Shown: positions 54,653 to 64,000 of the stretch, piece after piece
How the letters are laid out: each line of letters starts with the position of its first letter
Numbering within the stretch: the first letter of the stretch is position 1
NCBI GenBank assembly: GCA_036677425.1
Contig: JARFVT010000012.1
Location: 124,001-188,000, forward strand
DNA from: JARFVT01 sp036677425
GTDB lineage: Bacteria > Pseudomonadota > Alphaproteobacteria > UBA8366 > Aestuariispiraceae
DNA length: 64,000 nt
Direction: 5' to 3'
Position numbers and translations under genes: made by a program
The notes under the pieces: generated by a model
What the model was told of the DNA's origin: nothing
The model's input: the letters and a program-made list of their open reading frames with translations, nothing else
Databases searched by the model: none

Positions 54653-55549
54653 TTATAATGACCCTATGGGTGCCATATTTTTATCAGCTTCCATCGCTGC
54701 ATGTTTTGCCGCTTCCGCTGCGGCATCGGCAATGCGTTGTTCACGCCTACGATAAATTTCATGGGCGATTGCGCCAATAATAGTTATAGCAACAATAACA
54801 ACTGCCAAGGCACTTAATGATGGGTCAGTACCTAAGCGAACCTTGCCCGCCAAAACAGTAGTTAAAGTGTTTTCTGCCTGTTTAGTAAAAAGCGTCGTAT
54901 TATAATTTTCAAAACTGGTCAAAAATGCCAATACCGCTGCTGATGCAATAGCAGGGCGCAAAAATGGCACTAAAATTTTCCAAAACACCTGTACATGGGT
55001 TGCACCTAAATCCAAGGCTGCTTCTTCTTGTGTCCGATCAAACCGTTGCAAACGTGCCAAAAACACCAACATGCAATATGCAGAAATGAATGTTGATTGC
55101 CCAATGATAGTTAGGAAAATGCCTCTATAAAAAATAGAATCATAATCAGCATCTATCCAAACGCCCAATCTATCCCAGAATACCAATGTGGAAATACCAA
55201 GGATAACACCCGGCATCAATACGGGTGATACCACGATGGTATAATATATAGACTGCATCTTTTTTGGTACTTGCGTCATCATTAATGCCGCCGCCAAGCC
55301 AATTGGAACGGCAAGACAAATAACACCAATTCCTATCCATAATGATGTCATTATGCCCTTAATCATCATTCTATCATTGGCAGGCTTGGTAAACCATTTG
55401 GTGGTGAAACCTTCGATCGGATATGCGGTCGGATATGTGGTGGTATTAAAAGAAGAAATACCCATCATAATCAAGGGGCCAAATAAATATAGAAAAAATA
55501 ATGCTATATAAAATCGAACCATATATTTGTTAATTTTTTCCGAGGTCAT
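54653..55549 (-). CDS. polyamine-type ABC transporter permease (PotC/PotI-like)
   Basis: A 298-residue permease with six hydrophobic helices. Features are the start FYIALFFLYLFGPLIMMGISSFN, the EAA loop EEAALDLGATHVQVFWKILVPFLRPAIASAAVLAFLTSFENYNTTLF, and a charged C-terminal tail. The ATG overlaps the preceding permease stop by 4 bases. Fourth component of the operon potF-like, potG-like, potH-like, potI-like. Confidence 0.92.
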   Translation of the reverse strand: MTSEKINKYMVRFYIALFFLYLFGPLIMMGISSFNTTTYPTAYPIEGFTTKWFTKPANDRMMIKGIMTSLWIGIGVICLAVPIGLAAALMMTQVPKKMQSIYYTIVVSPVLMPGVILGISTLVFWDRLGVWIDADYDSIFYRGIFLTIIGQSTFISAYCMLVFLARLQRFDRTQEEAALDLGATHVQVFWKILVPFLRPAIASAAVLAFLTSFENYNTTLFTKQAENTLTTVLAGKVRLGTDPSLSALAVVIVAITIIGAIAHEIYRRREQRIADAAAEAAKHAAMEADKNMAPIGSL

Positions 55550-56568
55550 TTTGCAATCTCCCCAAGATTTACCTTAAATATTTTCATAACTGCCATGACA
55601 AATATGATACAAGCACCTAATAAAACAAAAGCATATGCAGAGCCACGCGTCCAATCACCGCCAGTGAAGAACCAATCAAAAATAATTTGCGTAAACCATA
55701 AACTGCTTGGCCCGCCTAAAATTTGAGGCACCGCCAATGCACCCGCAGTCAACATGAATACCATAGTACAACCAGAAGCAATACCAGGTTTTGCATGTGG
55801 CATTACCACCCGCCAATGAATTCGCCACCAAGGCGATCCTAAATCACGCGCCGCTTCGACCTGCGCATGATCGAGGCTTTCAATGGCATTATATATGGGG
55901 AAAATCATTAATAAAATATAGGCATAGCTAAGCCCCGCATACATCGCCACATCGGCCTTAATAAAATCAATTGGCGTGTCCATTATTCCCATACTAATTA
56001 ACACCGAATTAATTAACCCGCTGCTGCCAAATAAAATTCTGAATGAAAAGGCGCGTAATATTTCATTGACCCAAAAAGGCACAATCAAACAAACAAGAAA
56101 AAGTCTAGCGATGCTGCCTTTGGCGGTTTGTGCCAAATAATAGGCAATTGGATAACATAACACGAATGCCAAGCCAGTGATTAAAATTGATGCAACAATC
56201 GTTCGTACAAATACCTTTAAATGCAGCCAGTTAAACATGGCATCATCGCTTTCACGACCAAATAAAAGATAAGCGTAATTTTTTAAGGTATAAACATCTT
56301 CTGGGCCACCAATCTTGCTGGGTGGTAAATTATGGCGGAAAGAAAAATCTATCATATATAATTGCGGTAAAATTATCATAACGACAATCCAAAGCAGAAC
56401 CGCGCCAATTAAATATGTCGAAAGAAAAATACCATTACGTTGAACAAAGGTAATACCACGTATATATTCTGATAAGACTGTACCATTTTTTTGTACCATG
56501 GGTGCCAAAACTATCGCCAATAGCACCGCAAGGAAAACCGCCATAAAAATTGATGTAAAATCACTCAT
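55546..56568 (-). CDS. polyamine-type ABC transporter permease (PotB/PotH-like)
   Basis: A 340-residue permease. It is somewhat longer than usual because of an extra N-terminal hydrophobic segment (SIFMAVFLAVLLAIVLAPMV). FSFRILFGSSGLINSVLISMG, the EAA loop EAARDLGSPWWRIHWRVVMPHAKPGIASGCTMVFMLTAGALAVPQILGG and a six-helix core are present. It overlaps the ATPase stop by 8 bases and the second permease start by 4. Confidence 0.92.
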   Translation of the reverse strand: MSDFTSIFMAVFLAVLLAIVLAPMVQKNGTVLSEYIRGITFVQRNGIFLSTYLIGAVLLWIVVMIILPQLYMIDFSFRHNLPPSKIGGPEDVYTLKNYAYLLFGRESDDAMFNWLHLKVFVRTIVASILITGLAFVLCYPIAYYLAQTAKGSIARLFLVCLIVPFWVNEILRAFSFRILFGSSGLINSVLISMGIMDTPIDFIKADVAMYAGLSYAYILLMIFPIYNAIESLDHAQVEAARDLGSPWWRIHWRVVMPHAKPGIASGCTMVFMLTAGALAVPQILGGPSSLWFTQIIFDWFFTGGDWTRGSAYAFVLLGACIIFVMAVMKIFKVNLGEIAK

Positions 56569-57652
56569 CGGCTAATTCCCCCACTGGCAAGACCACCGCA
56601 CGATCCGCATTGAAAGTTAATTTAACGCCGTCGCCTTGTGTTAATGCAATCGGGCTACCATCATTTGTTGATGACATAACAATTGCCTTATCACCAGATC
56701 CTTTCATGTGCAAATGCACTGATTGACCTTCAAATTCCTGTGATAATACAGAGGTTTCAATATGGTTTTCCGCAGGTTTCTTGCCATTATATAATGCCAG
56801 TGATTCTGGCCTGATGAATAAAATTGCATCATCACCGATTTTAAGTCCTTGATTGTTACAACCGCGCAATGAACCATGCTCGTTTTCTATAACAGCATAT
56901 TTATCATCGGTTTTAGTAACTTTGCCAAAGAATGGATTATTTTCACCAACGAATGACGCAACAAATGATGTTCTTGGGTTATTATATATGGTTGCACCAT
57001 CGCCAACTTGTTGAATTATACCCGCAGACATGACCGCGATACGATCCGACATGGTTAAGGCTTCACCCTGATCATGGGTAATATAAATAAATGTAATACC
57101 AACCCGTTGTTGAATATTACGCAATTCGGTCCGCATATGTTGACGCAATTTTAAATCTAACGCCGATAATGGTTCATCTAATAATAATACTTCTGGCTCA
57201 ACGGCAAGGGCGCGGGCAATAGCGACCCGTTGTTTTTGGCCACCTGATAATTCGGATATTTTTTTATCACCTTGATCGCCTAGGGCAATTAATTTTAATA
57301 ATTCACCAGCGCGTTTACGCCTATCGGCAAGCTTGACACCCGCCACCTCAAGACCAAAAGCGATATTTTCTGAAACTGTCATTAGTGGAAATAATGCCAA
57401 ATTTTGAAAAATTAATGCAGTTGGTCGTTTATTAGGGCCAATGCCCTTCATATCAACACCATTAATACGAATGCTACCTTCCGATAGCTCATTAAACCCT
57501 GAAACTGCACGTAAAATTGTTGTTTTGCCGCAACCAGATGGCCCAAGGAAGCTGAAAAACTCACCGCGCTCAATAGTTAAATTTGCATCATCTACTGCGG
57601 TAAAATCACCAAATTTAATTGAAATATGATCAAGATCAACGCCTGAGCTCAT
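56561..57652 (-). CDS. polyamine-type ABC transporter ATPase (PotA/PotG-like)
   Basis: A 363-residue ATPase. Walker A LGPSGCGKT (about 34-42), signature LSGGQKQRVAIARAL, Walker B VLLLDEPLSALDLKLR, switch ITHDQGEA. A C-terminal TOBE domain follows (IGDDAILFIRPESLAL). Intact. The preceding binding-protein gene, with a 100-base gap, carries a stop codon, so the importer may lack its receptor. Confidence 0.94.
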   Translation of the reverse strand: MSSGVDLDHISIKFGDFTAVDDANLTIERGEFFSFLGPSGCGKTTILRAVSGFNELSEGSIRINGVDMKGIGPNKRPTALIFQNLALFPLMTVSENIAFGLEVAGVKLADRRKRAGELLKLIALGDQGDKKISELSGGQKQRVAIARALAVEPEVLLLDEPLSALDLKLRQHMRTELRNIQQRVGITFIYITHDQGEALTMSDRIAVMSAGIIQQVGDGATIYNNPRTSFVASFVGENNPFFGKVTKTDDKYAVIENEHGSLRGCNNQGLKIGDDAILFIRPESLALYNGKKPAENHIETSVLSQEFEGQSVHLHMKGSGDKAIVMSSTNDGSPIALTQGDGVKLTFNADRAVVLPVGELADE

Positions 57653-57752
57653 AATATTCCCTACCCTAAAATTATTATTTATTATTTTTATTATATTTAT
57701 ATTTAGAATTATTAGGCAGCTTGAATTATCACACTGCCCAATAATCGATTAA

Positions 57753-58898
57753 TTAAGCCGCAACAAATTTATCACGGAATTCAGTACGGATAGCTGCATA
57801 CCATGTTGGTTCTGATGGCCATGCCCATAAGTTATCCAAGGCATCACCCGGATATGCAGTTGCAAAGTTATTTTTTGATGCATCTGATAAATGCGCATCT
57901 GCGCCAATAACAGCCGAATTATAACCTGTAAGATTAGCGGTCAAACCACCATTTTCAGGACGGAATGAAAATTCAATCAAGGCATATGCTTGTTCGATAT
58001 TTTTTGCACCAACAGGCATTGCCATGCCATCAACCCATGCCAATGCACCTTCTTTAGGTGCTTGGTATTTAACTGGCTTGCCTTCAGTCATCATCGCCAT
58101 AATTGGACCATCCCAAGTTTGACCAACAATAACATCTTCTTGCATCAAGCCATTTTTTTGACCATCAGCATCATTCCAAAACTTTTTAACATTCTTTTTA
58201 TTATCGATGCAGAATTTTGTAACTTTGGTCCAAACATCAACCATATCTTCTTCTGATTTATAGGCGCGACGCATATCATCTGGTGCTAACATGCCATTTG
58301 TTTCCATGAATAAACCTGCACCCAGCATCATTGAATGTGGCCTGCCCATCATTTTATTTTCCATATCACCAGACCATAAATCACCCTAGCTAGGCATGCC
58401 ACCTGCTGGTTGCCATTTGTCCGTACGCCATGCAATTGCTTCTGTTCCCCAAAGCTGTGGTAACCAATGCGATCCTTTGCCTTCGAAATTCCACTCATTC
58501 GTACCAACTGAAAGCATAGTTTGATTAAGGCGATCAGTTGGAACTTTATTCATGTCGAACGGCTGCAATAATTCCAAATGCTCCCATTGTTGAGAGCGCA
58601 TATTGGTTGGGCTGCATAGATCAAAGCCGCGACCTCTGGTTGCCTTCATTTGGTTAATGATTTCTTCATTCGAACCAATACCAGTGTGATTAACTACAAT
58701 ACCAGTTTCTTTTTTAAATGCATCTTTAAATTCTTCGGGTAAATAATCCGACCACATCATAACATTAACTTCGCCCGATGATGATAATGCGCTTTTACTT
58801 ATTATTACTGGTGCAGCAAGAACAGCACCCACAGCCACACCTGTTTTAATTATTTGGCGGCGTGATAGGCCATTTGTAGTTTTTTCAAATTTTGTCAT
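57753..58898 (-). pseudogene. polyamine-type ABC transporter substrate-binding protein, one in-frame TAG
   Basis: 381 positions in one frame except for TAG at codon 171 (58386-58388). The N-terminus has a twin-arginine-type signal (GLSRRQIIKTGVAVGAVLAAPVI), then EVNVMMWSDYLPEEFKDAFKKETGIVVNHTGIGSNEEIINQMKATRG, PLLWGTEAIAWRTDK-like PQLWGTEAIAWRTDKWQPAGGMPS, stop, GDLWSGDMENKMMGRPHS. Relatives have Tyr between PS and GDLW, so TAT/TAC to TAG is the likely change. ATG 58898 has AGGAGAAA upstream. Downstream parts (GYNSAVIGADAHLSD) are normal. Confidence 0.9.
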
Positions 58899-59283
58899 AA
58901 ATTTTTCTCCTGCTATCATGACTGTTTATTAATTTTTTTATTATTTCATCGTTAAACCAGCAATAAAAATCTATATAACCATATATTGTTAATATTTATA
59001 TGGGGTTTTCATATAACTTAACATATTAATTACTTTAATAGCATATATTGAGTAATAAAAATACATTAAACTCATATAAAATAAAACTATATACCTATAA
59101 ATATATTGTCGCATGTCATAAAGAACTGAACCAGATCATAAACCTAGAACCAGCTTTATATAGTCTATAGTACCAAATAAATATATCAAAAATAGTTTAA
59201 TATATCGCTTCGATATATTGAACTTGTAATTTAACGACCTTCCAGCTATATCATAATATGATAAATAAAGGTAAAATAATTAT
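58899..59283. other. divergent regulatory region
   Basis: 385 very AT-rich bases between the divergent polyamine-type and PadR/RND genes. No coding potential seen. It contains a perfect palindrome at 59199-59219 and room for promoters for both transcripts. Confidence 0.6.
59199..59219. promoter_or_regulatory. perfect inverted repeat, candidate PadR operator
   Basis: Arms AATATATCG and CGATATATT around CTT, all nine bases paired. It lies 65 bases upstream of the padR-type start. PadR regulators bind AT-rich palindromes and often control their own operon. Confidence 0.5.
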
Positions 59284-59841
59284 ATGGATGTTAAAACAAC
59301 TTGCCTTGGCGTATTAGTTATGGGCAATGCAACTGGATATGAAATTCGCAAGGCATTTGAATATGGGCCATTTGCTCATTTTGCCGATGGCGGTTTTGGC
59401 TCTATATATCCCGCCATTGCAAAAGCAGAATCACCGGGCATGGTAACATGCAAAAAACATAAACAACAAAAACGACCAGCAAAGAAAATTTATGCTATTA
59501 CTGACATGGGGCGTGAACATTTATTTAGCACATTAAAAAAAGACCCTGGAGAAGATAAATTCCGGTCAAATTTTTTATTCGCCCTTTATTATGCCGATGC
59601 ATTACCAGCCGAATGGATTGATGAAATCATAACTAAACGCATTGCCGATTATAAACAAAAAATAGAATGTTTAGTAAATATTAATAATCAATATTGTGAT
59701 GATAAAAATATTGCACCAACATTAATTAGGCATAAAGGTATAGAATATTACAAAGCAATGTTAGGTATAATAAGTAACAAAAAAGATAAATTTATAGCCG
59801 CAGCAATTGATAATAGAAACAATAACATAAAACAACCATAA
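59284..59841 (+). CDS. PadR family transcriptional regulator
   Basis: A 185-residue regulator. The N-terminal winged helix is TTCLGVLVMGNATGYEIRKAFEYGPFAHFADGGFGSIYPAIAKAESPGMVTCK, with KKIYAITDMGREHL forming the wing (about 60-85), followed by a helical C-terminal dimerisation region. It is upstream of an RND efflux pair by 19 bases, so it is probably autoregulated with the pump as its target. The effector is unknown. Confidence 0.9.
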   Translation: MDVKTTCLGVLVMGNATGYEIRKAFEYGPFAHFADGGFGSIYPAIAKAESPGMVTCKKHKQQKRPAKKIYAITDMGREHLFSTLKKDPGEDKFRSNFLFALYYADALPAEWIDEIITKRIADYKQKIECLVNINNQYCDDKNIAPTLIRHKGIEYYKAMLGIISNKKDKFIAAAIDNRNNNIKQP

Positions 59842-59860
59842 TATAGGCGGATTGGAAGCA

Positions 59861-61003
59861 ATGAAAAAAAAAATATTAAATTTAAAACCATCTGTTTTTA
59901 TAGCAGTAGGCCTTGCAATTCTAGCAATTGCATTGATATTATCGGGGCAATTAAAATCCGATGATGCGATGGTTGAAAATTCAAAAAATGATATTGCAAC
60001 AGATAAAACAAAAACGTTAATTACGGTTCGTGTTATAAAAAGCATTGCCAAAGATCATAATGCGGTAATAATTATAAATGGCAAAACTGAAACCAGTATG
60101 AATGTTGAAATAAATGCCGAAACCGATGGACGTATTTTTAAAATTAATATGAATACGGGTCAAGTAATCAATAAAGGCGATGTCATCGCAAAAATTATGG
60201 TTAATAATAGACAAGCAGTTTTAAATCACGCAAAAAATATAACTACACAGCGCAAACTTGAATATGAAGCCGCAAAAAAGCTTGCCCTTAAAGGTTTTCA
60301 GTCCAAAATCAAAAAAGCCGCAGCATTGGCAAATTTAAGCGCGGCAAAGGCCAATTTATTAACTGCCCAAATCGACTTAAATCATACGATAATCAAATCA
60401 CCATTTGATGGAATAATAAGTAAAAAACATACAAATATAGGCGATTATGTCAAATCAGGCGACCCAATTGCAATTATTATAAGCCTAAACCCACTTTATG
60501 TAACTGCCCATGTGGCAGAAGGTGAAATTGACCATATAAAAACTGGTGCAATAATATCTATCCGCTTAATCTCTGGGCAGCAGACAACAGGCAAAATCAC
60601 CCGTATAGCCCCAGTAGCCGATGATAACACCCGAACATTTAAAATCGAAGCAATGGTTGATAACCAAAATAATTTTATTAAAGCTGGGCTTAGTGCTAAA
60701 TTACGATTATCGCTAGCAACAGAAAAAGCTCATTTAATAACACCTGCAATTTTATCACTAAATGACGATGGCAATGTCGGCATTAAAACCATAACCAAAG
60801 ATAATATTGTTATATTTAATCAAATTAAAATTATTGAAAATACTGATGAAGGCCTTTGGATCACTGGCATTGACAATAAGGCAACAATAATTTCTGTTGG
60901 TCAAGAATATGTTGTCCATGGGCAAAAGGTTAATACGGTTATTGATTCTGATATTAAAAAACAAGCTGACGGTCTTGAAGCTATCAGGAATGTAAAAACA
61001 TGA
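59861..61003 (+). CDS. RND efflux periplasmic adaptor (HlyD/AcrA family)
   Basis: A 380-residue membrane-fusion protein. An N-terminal membrane anchor (about 8-30, SVFIAVGLAILAIALILSG) precedes the lipoyl half-motif (VEINAETDGRIFKINMNTGQVINKGDVIAKI). A helical hairpin and the second lipoyl half (HTIIKSPFDGIISKKHTNIGDYVKSGDPIAIIISL) follow, then the beta-barrel domain. ATG 59861; a TTG at 59852 gives only three more residues. It overlaps the RND transporter start by 4 bases. Confidence 0.93.
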   Translation: MKKKILNLKPSVFIAVGLAILAIALILSGQLKSDDAMVENSKNDIATDKTKTLITVRVIKSIAKDHNAVIIINGKTETSMNVEINAETDGRIFKINMNTGQVINKGDVIAKIMVNNRQAVLNHAKNITTQRKLEYEAAKKLALKGFQSKIKKAAALANLSAAKANLLTAQIDLNHTIIKSPFDGIISKKHTNIGDYVKSGDPIAIIISLNPLYVTAHVAEGEIDHIKTGAIISIRLISGQQTTGKITRIAPVADDNTRTFKIEAMVDNQNNFIKAGLSAKLRLSLATEKAHLITPAILSLNDDGNVGIKTITKDNIVIFNQIKIIENTDEGLWITGIDNKATIISVGQEYVVHGQKVNTVIDSDIKKQADGLEAIRNVKT

Positions 61004-64000
61004 GCATAATCGACGCCACCCTAAGCCGATCACGAACCGTTATCGCCTTATTAGTGTTTATTTTAATCTCTGGTGCGCTTGCCTATATTAATATACCAAA
61101 AGAATCTGATCCAGATATTAATATACCAATAATATATACAACCATCGGCCATGAAGGTATTTCCCCCGAAGATGCCGAGCGATTATTGGTACGACCAATA
61201 GAAAAAGAAGTCAGTTCAATCGAAGGCATAAAGGAAATGCGCTCCACCGCTTATGAAGGTGGTGCAAATATATTATTAGAATTTGAAGCAGGCTTTGATG
61301 CCAGTCAAGCCTTAGATGATGTACGCGAAAAAGTTGATCTAGCCAAGCCTGAATTGCCCGAAGACGCCGAAGAACCAACCGTACATGAAGTTAATTTAAG
61401 TTTATTCCCCGTATTGGTTGTAAGTATATCGGCGGAGCTTCCAGAACGGACACTATTACATCTTGCCCGTGATTTAAAAGATGAATTAGAAACTATTCCA
61501 AGTGTATTAGAGGTCGATCTTAATGGTGATAGAAATGAAGTTGTCGAAATAATAATAGACCCAATGTTGGTGGCAAGTTATGATTTGCGCCCTGATGATA
61601 TTAAAAATGCAATAAGGCGGTCAAATCAATTAATTGCCGCCGGCGCAATGGATACGGGCAAGGGGCGATTTGCCATAAAAGTTCCGGGATTATTTGAAAA
61701 TATTCCTGATATTTTAAATATGCCAATTAAAATAAATGGAGACGCGATAGTAAGAATTGCCGATGTGGCAAGCGTTCATAAAACATTCAAAGATGTTGAC
61801 CGGTTCGCACGCTTCAATGGGCAGAAAACTATTGCCTTGGAAATAACCAAACGTACTGGTGAAAATATAATCGATACTATCGCAGCCGTAAAAGCCATTG
61901 TTTCAAATGTGGAAAAACAATGGCCAACAGGGGTTAAAGCAAATTTCAGCCAAGATAATTCTGGTGATTTTCGCGAAATGTTTACCGATTTAGATCATAA
62001 TGTTCCGCGTGCAGTTTTATTGGTTATGATAGTCTTTTTTGGCGCTCTCGGCCTGCGTGGCGGGTTATTAGTTGGTATTGCCATACCTGGATCATTTCTT
62101 GCGGGAATTCTGGTGCTGGCTACCTCGGGTATGACCGTTAATGTTGTGGTGCTATTCGCCCTTATATTATCGGTCGGCATGTTGGTCGATGGCGCAATTG
62201 TGGTGATTGAATATGCCGATCGTAAATTAGCCGAAGGCGAGCCACGAAATGTGGCCTATGGCATGGCGGCAAAACGCATGGCATGGCCGATAATTGCCTC
62301 AACCGCAACCACATTAGCGGCCTTTTTACCACTATTATTTTGGCCAGGTATCGTTGGCGAATTCATGAAATATTTGCCCATAACCCTTATCGCAACATTG
62401 ACCGCATCACTGGCAATGGCATTAATTTTTATTCCTGTGCTAGGTGCTAATTTAACCGTCATTATTACAATTGTCATAACAATCATAACAGCCGTTATTA
62501 TGGCGATGGTTGGGTCTAATCTATTCACATTATTCAATGCAGAATTAGCCGCAATTGGTGGTTTTATTTTCGCAATTCCAGGAGTTTATCTTGGGTATAA
62601 GCTTGGTAAATATTCGGGTTATTTGTTAGATAAACAATCAGATAGCCCTGATTTAAATAAACAATTATCGGCTGAACATAGCCAATCAAGCATTGAAAAT
62701 CTTGGTGGCTTCACTGGTGGATATATAAAAATATTACATATGGCATTGAAACATCCCGTAAAGGTAATAATCATTGCAGTTAGCTGTTTAATTGGATCAA
62801 ATCTTGCCTATGGGCAATTTGGTAAAGGTTTAGAGTTTTTTCCATCAATTGAACCAAGCCTTGGCATTTTAAATATTCATGCCCGTGGCAATCTTTCCGT
62901 AGTTGAAAAAGATAAATTAGTACGCGAAGTAGAGGATATTATATTAGAATTATCAGATGAAACCCATGAATTTAAAACCATCTATAGTGTTAGCGGCAAT
63001 ATTGCCGCCCGCGATAATGAGGCCGAAGATTTTATTGGTTATATTCAAATGGAATTTGGTAATTGGGATGAAAGACGAAAAGCCGTTGAAATTCAAGCCG
63101 ATTTAATGGATAGAACCAGCGGCTTACATGGCATATGGATTGAATATCGCGAAGAAGAACAAGGGCCGCCAACTGGAAAGCCAATTAATATACAATTATC
63201 TTCACGTAACCCTGAATTATTAGATGATTTATTAATTAAATTCCGCCAACATTTGGATGGGGTTGAAGGTCTGAAAGATATTGAAGATAGCCGGCCAATT
63301 CCCGGTATAGATTGGCAATTAAATGTCGATCGGGCGCAAGCAGCAAAATTTGGTGCAGATATCACCATAATTGGTAATTTTATTCAATTAATAACCAAAG
63401 GCATGCGACTTAGTGATTATCGCCCCGATGATACCGATGAAGAAATTGATATTATTGCCAGATTTCCCAAAGAATATCGAACTATAGATCAACTAGATCA
63501 AATACGTATAAATACCAATGCAGGACAAGCACCATTAAGCAGCTTTGTTGAGCGAACCGCAACAACACGCACTGGCACTATCCACCGTGTTGATTCAAAA
63601 CGTATAGTCTATTTAATGGCAGAACTTGAAACGGGTACTTTAGCCAATGATAAAGTAAATGAGTTAAAGGCATGGGTAAAAACCATCGATATCCCAGACG
63701 AGGTTAGCGTTACATTTAAAGGTGAAGATGAGGAGCAAGCAAAATCACAAGAGTTTCTAACAAAAGCCTTCATGGTTGCATTATTTTTAATGGCCTTAAT
63801 CTTGGTAACACAGTTTAATAGTTTTTATTCAGCATTTTTGATTTTATTTGCGGTTATTATGTCTACAGCAGGGGTTTTTATCGGCCTATTGATAGTTCAA
63901 GAACCATTTGGCGTTATTATGAGCGGAGTTGGTGTGATTGCCCTCGCTGGTATTGTGGTTAATAATAATATTGTATTGATTGATACTTTTGATCGATTAG
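61000..64000 (+). CDS. RND multidrug/efflux transporter, inner-membrane pump (partial, 3' end off window)
   Basis: AcrB/MexB-type proton-driven pump, 1000 codons before the window ends. N-terminal SIIDATLSRSRTVIALLVFILISGALAYINIPKESDPDINIP is the usual first helix and porter start. TM4 carries GMLVDGAIVVIEYAD, with one Asp where AcrB has two (family members in alphaproteobacteria often read VDGA). The second half has MSGVGVIALAGIVVNNNI just before the window edge. It overlaps the adaptor stop (ATGA). Outer-membrane partner not in view. Substrate unknown. Confidence 0.93.
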   Translation, partial: MSIIDATLSRSRTVIALLVFILISGALAYINIPKESDPDINIPIIYTTIGHEGISPEDAERLLVRPIEKEVSSIEGIKEMRSTAYEGGANILLEFEAGFDASQALDDVREKVDLAKPELPEDAEEPTVHEVNLSLFPVLVVSISAELPERTLLHLARDLKDELETIPSVLEVDLNGDRNEVVEIIIDPMLVASYDLRPDDIKNAIRRSNQLIAAGAMDTGKGRFAIKVPGLFENIPDILNMPIKINGDAIVRIADVASVHKTFKDVDRFARFNGQKTIALEITKRTGENIIDTIAAVKAIVSNVEKQWPTGVKANFSQDNSGDFREMFTDLDHNVPRAVLLVMIVFFGALGLRGGLLVGIAIPGSFLAGILVLATSGMTVNVVVLFALILSVGMLVDGAIVVIEYADRKLAEGEPRNVAYGMAAKRMAWPIIASTATTLAAFLPLLFWPGIVGEFMKYLPITLIATLTASLAMALIFIPVLGANLTVIITIVITIITAVIMAMVGSNLFTLFNAELAAIGGFIFAIPGVYLGYKLGKYSGYLLDKQSDSPDLNKQLSAEHSQSSIENLGGFTGGYIKILHMALKHPVKVIIIAVSCLIGSNLAYGQFGKGLEFFPSIEPSLGILNIHARGNLSVVEKDKLVREVEDIILELSDETHEFKTIYSVSGNIAARDNEAEDFIGYIQMEFGNWDERRKAVEIQADLMDRTSGLHGIWIEYREEEQGPPTGKPINIQLSSRNPELLDDLLIKFRQHLDGVEGLKDIEDSRPIPGIDWQLNVDRAQAAKFGADITIIGNFIQLITKGMRLSDYRPDDTDEEIDIIARFPKEYRTIDQLDQIRINTNAGQAPLSSFVERTATTRTGTIHRVDSKRIVYLMAELETGTLANDKVNELKAWVKTIDIPDEVSVTFKGEDEEQAKSQEFLTKAFMVALFLMALILVTQFNSFYSAFLILFAVIMSTAGVFIGLLIVQEPFGVIMSGVGVIALAGIVVNNNIVLIDTFDRL

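Noticed and set aside
32615..58388. Reassignment of TAA/TAG to a sense codon in this organism
   Set aside because: Many intact genes here end with TAA or TAG at the normal family length. The in-frame stops replace different residues, so recoding is unlikely.
61995..63368. Minus-strand frames inside the RND pump region
   Set aside because: The plus strand encodes a continuous, well-matched RND transporter across the same bases.
1..64000. CRISPR array or prophage
   Set aside because: No regularly spaced repeats of 25-40 bases and no phage structural genes. The only mobile remnants are the MITE and the IS30 fragment.

Overview
This 64 kb window is AT-rich bacterial DNA, judged by eye to be in the mid-30s percent G+C. 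It most likely comes from an alphaproteobacterium. The support is a CarD-type regulator, DUF1491 and DUF805 proteins, an MlaEF pair behind alanine racemase, RpoH with its diagnostic box, heterotetrameric sarcosine oxidase, and a five-step histidine pathway using HutF and HutG. I cannot place it to genus. At least nine genes are broken or truncated, which suggests a genome losing dispensable catabolic and transport functions.

Layout. 0-4.3 kb: sigma-54 response regulator (runs off the left edge), Bax-inhibitor-1 membrane protein, FIST-domain sensor, DUF1491 protein and ribosome-rescue factor ArfB. 4.3-4.5 kb: a structured intergenic element whose last 32 bases recur near 48.9 kb. 4.5-12.8 kb: mlaF-mlaE-alr, rpoH with a leader that looks like an RNA thermometer, a phosphatase-fold protein lacking metal ligands, carD, a DUF805 protein, ettA and hspQ. 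12.8-19.1 kb: sarcosine oxidase soxBDAG with a divergent GlxA/GbdR-like regulator. 19.1-23.4 kb: a 5'-truncated dGTPase, groES-groEL under a CIRCE operator, and an aminotransferase pseudogene. 23.4-29.9 kb: a very large ABC-exporter-like protein with a degenerate ATPase and a cyclic-nucleotide-binding domain, a CinA-type protein, a small membrane protein, tRNA-Leu(UAA), a broken receiver-Hpt gene and a phosphotransferase.

29.9-37.3 kb holds the histidine utilisation genes: hutC-hutF on the minus strand, hutI-hutH-hutG-hutU on the plus strand. hutI carries an in-frame TAA. 37.4-38.5 kb is a junk zone with a 165-bp MITE, a sugar-lactonase-like (SMP-30) fragment and a decayed IS30 element. 38.6-48.6 kb is an accessory catabolic island: LysR regulator, polar amino-acid ABC transporter (binding protein and ATPase each carry one stop), and a convergent six-gene operon encoding a class-III aminotransferase, 3-oxoacid CoA-transferase A and B, M20 deacylase, thiolase and SSAT-like N-acetyltransferase. 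Together these six match, step for step, the biochemically described aerobic beta-lysine route (acetylate, transaminate, activate, thiolyse, deacetylate). This is the most interesting part of the window.

48.9-64 kb: ferric-iron ABC transporter fbpAB with two Fur-like palindromes, small housekeeping genes, a polyamine-type ABC transporter whose binding protein has an in-frame TAG, and a PadR-regulated RND efflux system that runs off the right edge.

The heat-shock set (rpoH, hspQ, groESL) and the nitrogen-compound uptake and degradation modules (sarcosine, histidine, polyamine, basic amino acid) are the two main functional themes.
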